From contig JACCUE010000347.1 of the NCBI GenBank assembly GCA_013812005.1, positions 1 to 6,195 of the forward strand: DNA of 6,195 nt, in the 5' to 3' direction. Under the pieces are notes generated by a model. The model was given only the letters and a program-made list of their open reading frames with translations. It searched no databases and was not told the origin of the DNA. Source of the stretch: Thermoleophilaceae bacterium (lineage in GTDB: Bacteria > Actinomycetota > Thermoleophilia > Solirubrobacterales > Thermoleophilaceae). A program made the translations under genes and the position numbers. Positions 5,058-6,195 of the stretch are shown one piece after another; positions within the stretch are counted from its first letter, which is position 1; each line of letters starts with the position of its first letter.

Positions 5058-6013
5058 GCCTCCCGCTCGAGCCGCCGATCAAGCCCGCGCTCGCGCGCTC
5101 GGCGAAGGAGCTGCCCGATGGCGAGGGCTGGGTCTACGAGCCCAAGTGGGACGGCTTCAGGACGATCGCCTTCCGCGACGGCGACGCCGTCTATCTGCAG
5201 AGCCGCGGCGGCAAGCAGATGAACCGCTACTTCCCCGACGTCGAGGCCCAGCTGCTCGCGATGCCCGTCGAGCGCGCTGTGATCGACGGGGAGATGATCG
5301 TGGTGGTCGACGGCGTGCAGGAGTTCGACCTGCTCAGCCAGCGCATCCACCCGGCGGCCTCACGGGTCGAGAAGCTGGCTTCTGAGACCCCGGCCGCCTT
5401 CGTGGCCTTCGACGTCCTGGCGGTCGGCGACGAGGTGCTGATGGGCCGGCCCTACGGCGAACGCCGGCAGCGGCTGGCCGAGCTCGAGCTGTCTCCCGTG
5501 CAGCTCACGCCGGTGGCCGAGGACCGCGACGGCGCCGGTCAGTGGCTCACCGGCGTCTCAGAGGGAGTGATCGCCAAGCAGGCCGGTGCGGTCTACCTGC
5601 CGGGTGAGCGCAAGGGGATGGTGAAGATCAAGCGGGTACGCACCGCCGACTGCGTGGTCGCCGCGTTCCGGCTGGGCAAGGAGCCGGGCACGGTCGGCTC
5701 CCTGATCCTGGGGATGTACGACGGGGCCGGCGAGCTGCGGGTGGTGGGCCACACGTCGGGCTTCAAGGCCTCCGAGAAGCGCGAGCTGCTGGCCTTCCTC
5801 GACCCCTACCGCACGGGCGAGCAGGGGTCCGGCGAGCCCAGCCGGTGGAAGTCCGACGAGGAGCTGGTGTGGGAGGGCCTACGGCCCGAGCTCGTGTGCG
5901 AGATCGCCTTCGACCACATCACGGGCGACCGCATCCGGCACGGGGCCAAGCTCCTGCGCTGGCGCGACGACAAGCCGCCGCGCGAGTGCCCGATCGACCA
6001 GCTGCGGGTTTGA
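5054..6013 (+). CDS. ligC: Stand-alone ATP-dependent DNA ligase, LigC type
   Basis: This 319-residue enzyme would seal DNA nicks using ATP through a covalent lysyl-AMP. Motif I is EPKWDGFR with nucleophile K31; motif Ia is SRGGKQMNRYFP (50-61); motif III is IDGE (D78-E80); motif IIIa is FVAFDVLAVGD; motif IV is EGVIAK (170-175); motif V is MVKIKRVRTADCVV (from 189). The C-terminal OB-fold ends with RHGAKLLRWRDDKPPREC, as in LigC and in the ligase domain of LigD. There is no polymerase/primase or 3'-phosphoesterase domain, so it is not a full LigD; mycobacterial LigC is slightly longer (about 358 residues). LigC-type enzymes are linked to back-up end joining and base-excision repair. GTG 5054 is the first possible start in this frame after an upstream stop. 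No Ku gene is in view. The gene is divergent from the DtxR-like regulator, 43 bp between starts. Confidence 0.92.
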   Translation: MSLPLEPPIKPALARSAKELPDGEGWVYEPKWDGFRTIAFRDGDAVYLQSRGGKQMNRYFPDVEAQLLAMPVERAVIDGEMIVVVDGVQEFDLLSQRIHPAASRVEKLASETPAAFVAFDVLAVGDEVLMGRPYGERRQRLAELELSPVQLTPVAEDRDGAGQWLTGVSEGVIAKQAGAVYLPGERKGMVKIKRVRTADCVVAAFRLGKEPGTVGSLILGMYDGAGELRVVGHTSGFKASEKRELLAFLDPYRTGEQGSGEPSRWKSDEELVWEGLRPELVCEIAFDHITGDRIRHGAKLLRWRDDKPPRECPIDQLRV

Positions 6014-6035
6014 GGCCATGTGGTCCTGCGTGGCC
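6014..6035 (+). other. Weak stem-loop after the ligase stop
   Basis: GGCCATG and CGTGGCC can pair as a 7-bp stem (one G-U wobble) around an 8-nt loop directly after the ligase TGA. It might be a weak terminator or nothing. There is no T tract and the next gene starts 15 nt later. Confidence 0.25.
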
Positions 6036-6036
6036 A

Positions 6037-6042
6037 TATCGG
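6037..6042 (+). promoter_or_regulatory. Possible -10 element of the macro-domain gene (TATCGG)
   Basis: TATCGG ends 7 nt before the ATG at 6050, the same spacing as TATCGT before the aminotransferase start at 2430. A TTGAGG at 6010-6015 is a -35-like hexamer but sits 21 bp away, too far for a standard promoter. No Shine-Dalgarno sequence precedes the ATG. Confidence 0.3.
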
Positions 6043-6049
6043 ACACGAT

Positions 6050-6195
6050 ATGCCCGTGGAGCTCGAAGTCCTCCAAGCAGATGTGACCGAGCTCGCAGTG
6101 GACGCGATAGCCAATGCCGCCAACACCCGGCTCGTGCACGGCGGCGGCGTTGCCGCGGCGATCGCTAAGGCGGGCGGTCCCGCCATCCAGGCCGA
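6050..6195 (+). CDS. Macro-domain protein (ADP-ribose binding/hydrolase), 3'-truncated by window edge
   Basis: Only the first 48 codons are present. The translation contains LQADVTELAVDAIANAAN followed by TRLVHGGGVAAAIAKAGG, the N-terminal signature of macro domains. D11 corresponds to the aspartate that reads the adenine of ADP-ribose, N25 to the asparagine near the distal ribose, and G31-V34 to the glycine-rich phosphate/ribose loop. The HGGGVAxAIAKA style is closer to the archaeal AF1521 group than to DarG. Such proteins bind ADP-ribose and often remove it from proteins, nucleic acid or O-acetyl-ADP-ribose in the cytoplasm. ATG 6050 begins the domain directly; GTG 6020 is an in-frame alternative that would add ten residues. 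It follows the ligase gene by 36 nt in the same direction, so co-transcription is possible. Activity depends on the unseen C-terminal part. Confidence 0.88.
   Translation, partial: MPVELEVLQADVTELAVDAIANAANTRLVHGGGVAAAIAKAGGPAIQA

Noticed and set aside
3839..5350. Long 503-residue open frame on the minus strand
   Set aside because: It runs antisense to the membrane protein and ligase and in another frame through the DtxR-like gene. Its translation is low-complexity Arg/Gly/His/Ala-rich with no family motif, as expected from GC-rich antisense frames.
4273..5385. 370-residue open frame on the plus strand
   Set aside because: It lies antisense to the well-supported DtxR-like gene and out of frame with the ligase; the composition is shadow-like and no domain is recognisable.
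1..6195. CRISPR arrays, tRNA or rRNA genes, insertion sequences, phage genes
   Set aside because: No regularly spaced repeats, no tRNA or rRNA signature, no transposase motifs and no terminal inverted repeats were seen; coding genes fill nearly all of the window.

Overview
The window is strongly GC-rich bacterial DNA that is almost entirely coding. Several start codons sit only 6-8 nt behind a -10-like hexamer, which suggests leaderless transcription. These traits, together with the kinds of genes present (RskA-like membrane protein, LigC-type ligase, a GPDPase-membrane-like protein, a paired small protein and DUF6036-like nucleotidyltransferase), point to a high-GC Actinomycetota, perhaps Thermoleophilia/Solirubrobacterales. 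That assignment is inference; no rRNA or other taxonomic marker is present.

Layout. (1) 1-677, plus: the 3' three quarters of sucD (succinyl-CoA ligase alpha subunit), cut by the window edge. (2) 714-1530, plus: an overlapping two-gene unit of a 99-aa uncharacterised protein and a 177-aa nucleotidyltransferase-fold protein, which is a candidate toxin-antitoxin-like pair. (3) 1512-2300, minus: a membrane protein with a sigma-region-4-like HTH at its N-terminus and an RskA-like domain outside the membrane; it overlaps the preceding gene tail to tail by 19 bp and is preceded by a possible 19-codon leader ORF. (4) 2430-4276, plus: a PLP-dependent aminotransferase overlapping (GTGA) a five- to six-helix membrane protein. 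(5) 4297-5010, minus: a DtxR/MntR-family metalloregulator with a manganese-type metal site; a perfect hairpin separates it from the convergent membrane protein gene. (6) 5054-6013, plus: a stand-alone LigC-type ATP-dependent DNA ligase, divergent from the regulator. (7) 6050 to the end, plus: the first 48 codons of a macro-domain (ADP-ribose-binding) protein, cut by the window edge.

How the genes relate. The window looks like chromosomal core plus small accessory units, not one large operon. There are two clear co-expression units (714-1530 and 2430-4276), two divergent promoter regions (2301-2429 and 5011-5053) and two convergent junctions (1512-1530 and 4277-4296). Ligase and macro-domain protein are neighbours in the same direction, which hints at a DNA-repair or ADP-ribose connection but does not prove it. 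No tRNA, rRNA, CRISPR array, insertion sequence or attachment site was seen. No gene-free stretch exceeds about 130 bp. The least explained items are the 714-1530 pair and the HTH/RskA-like membrane protein.
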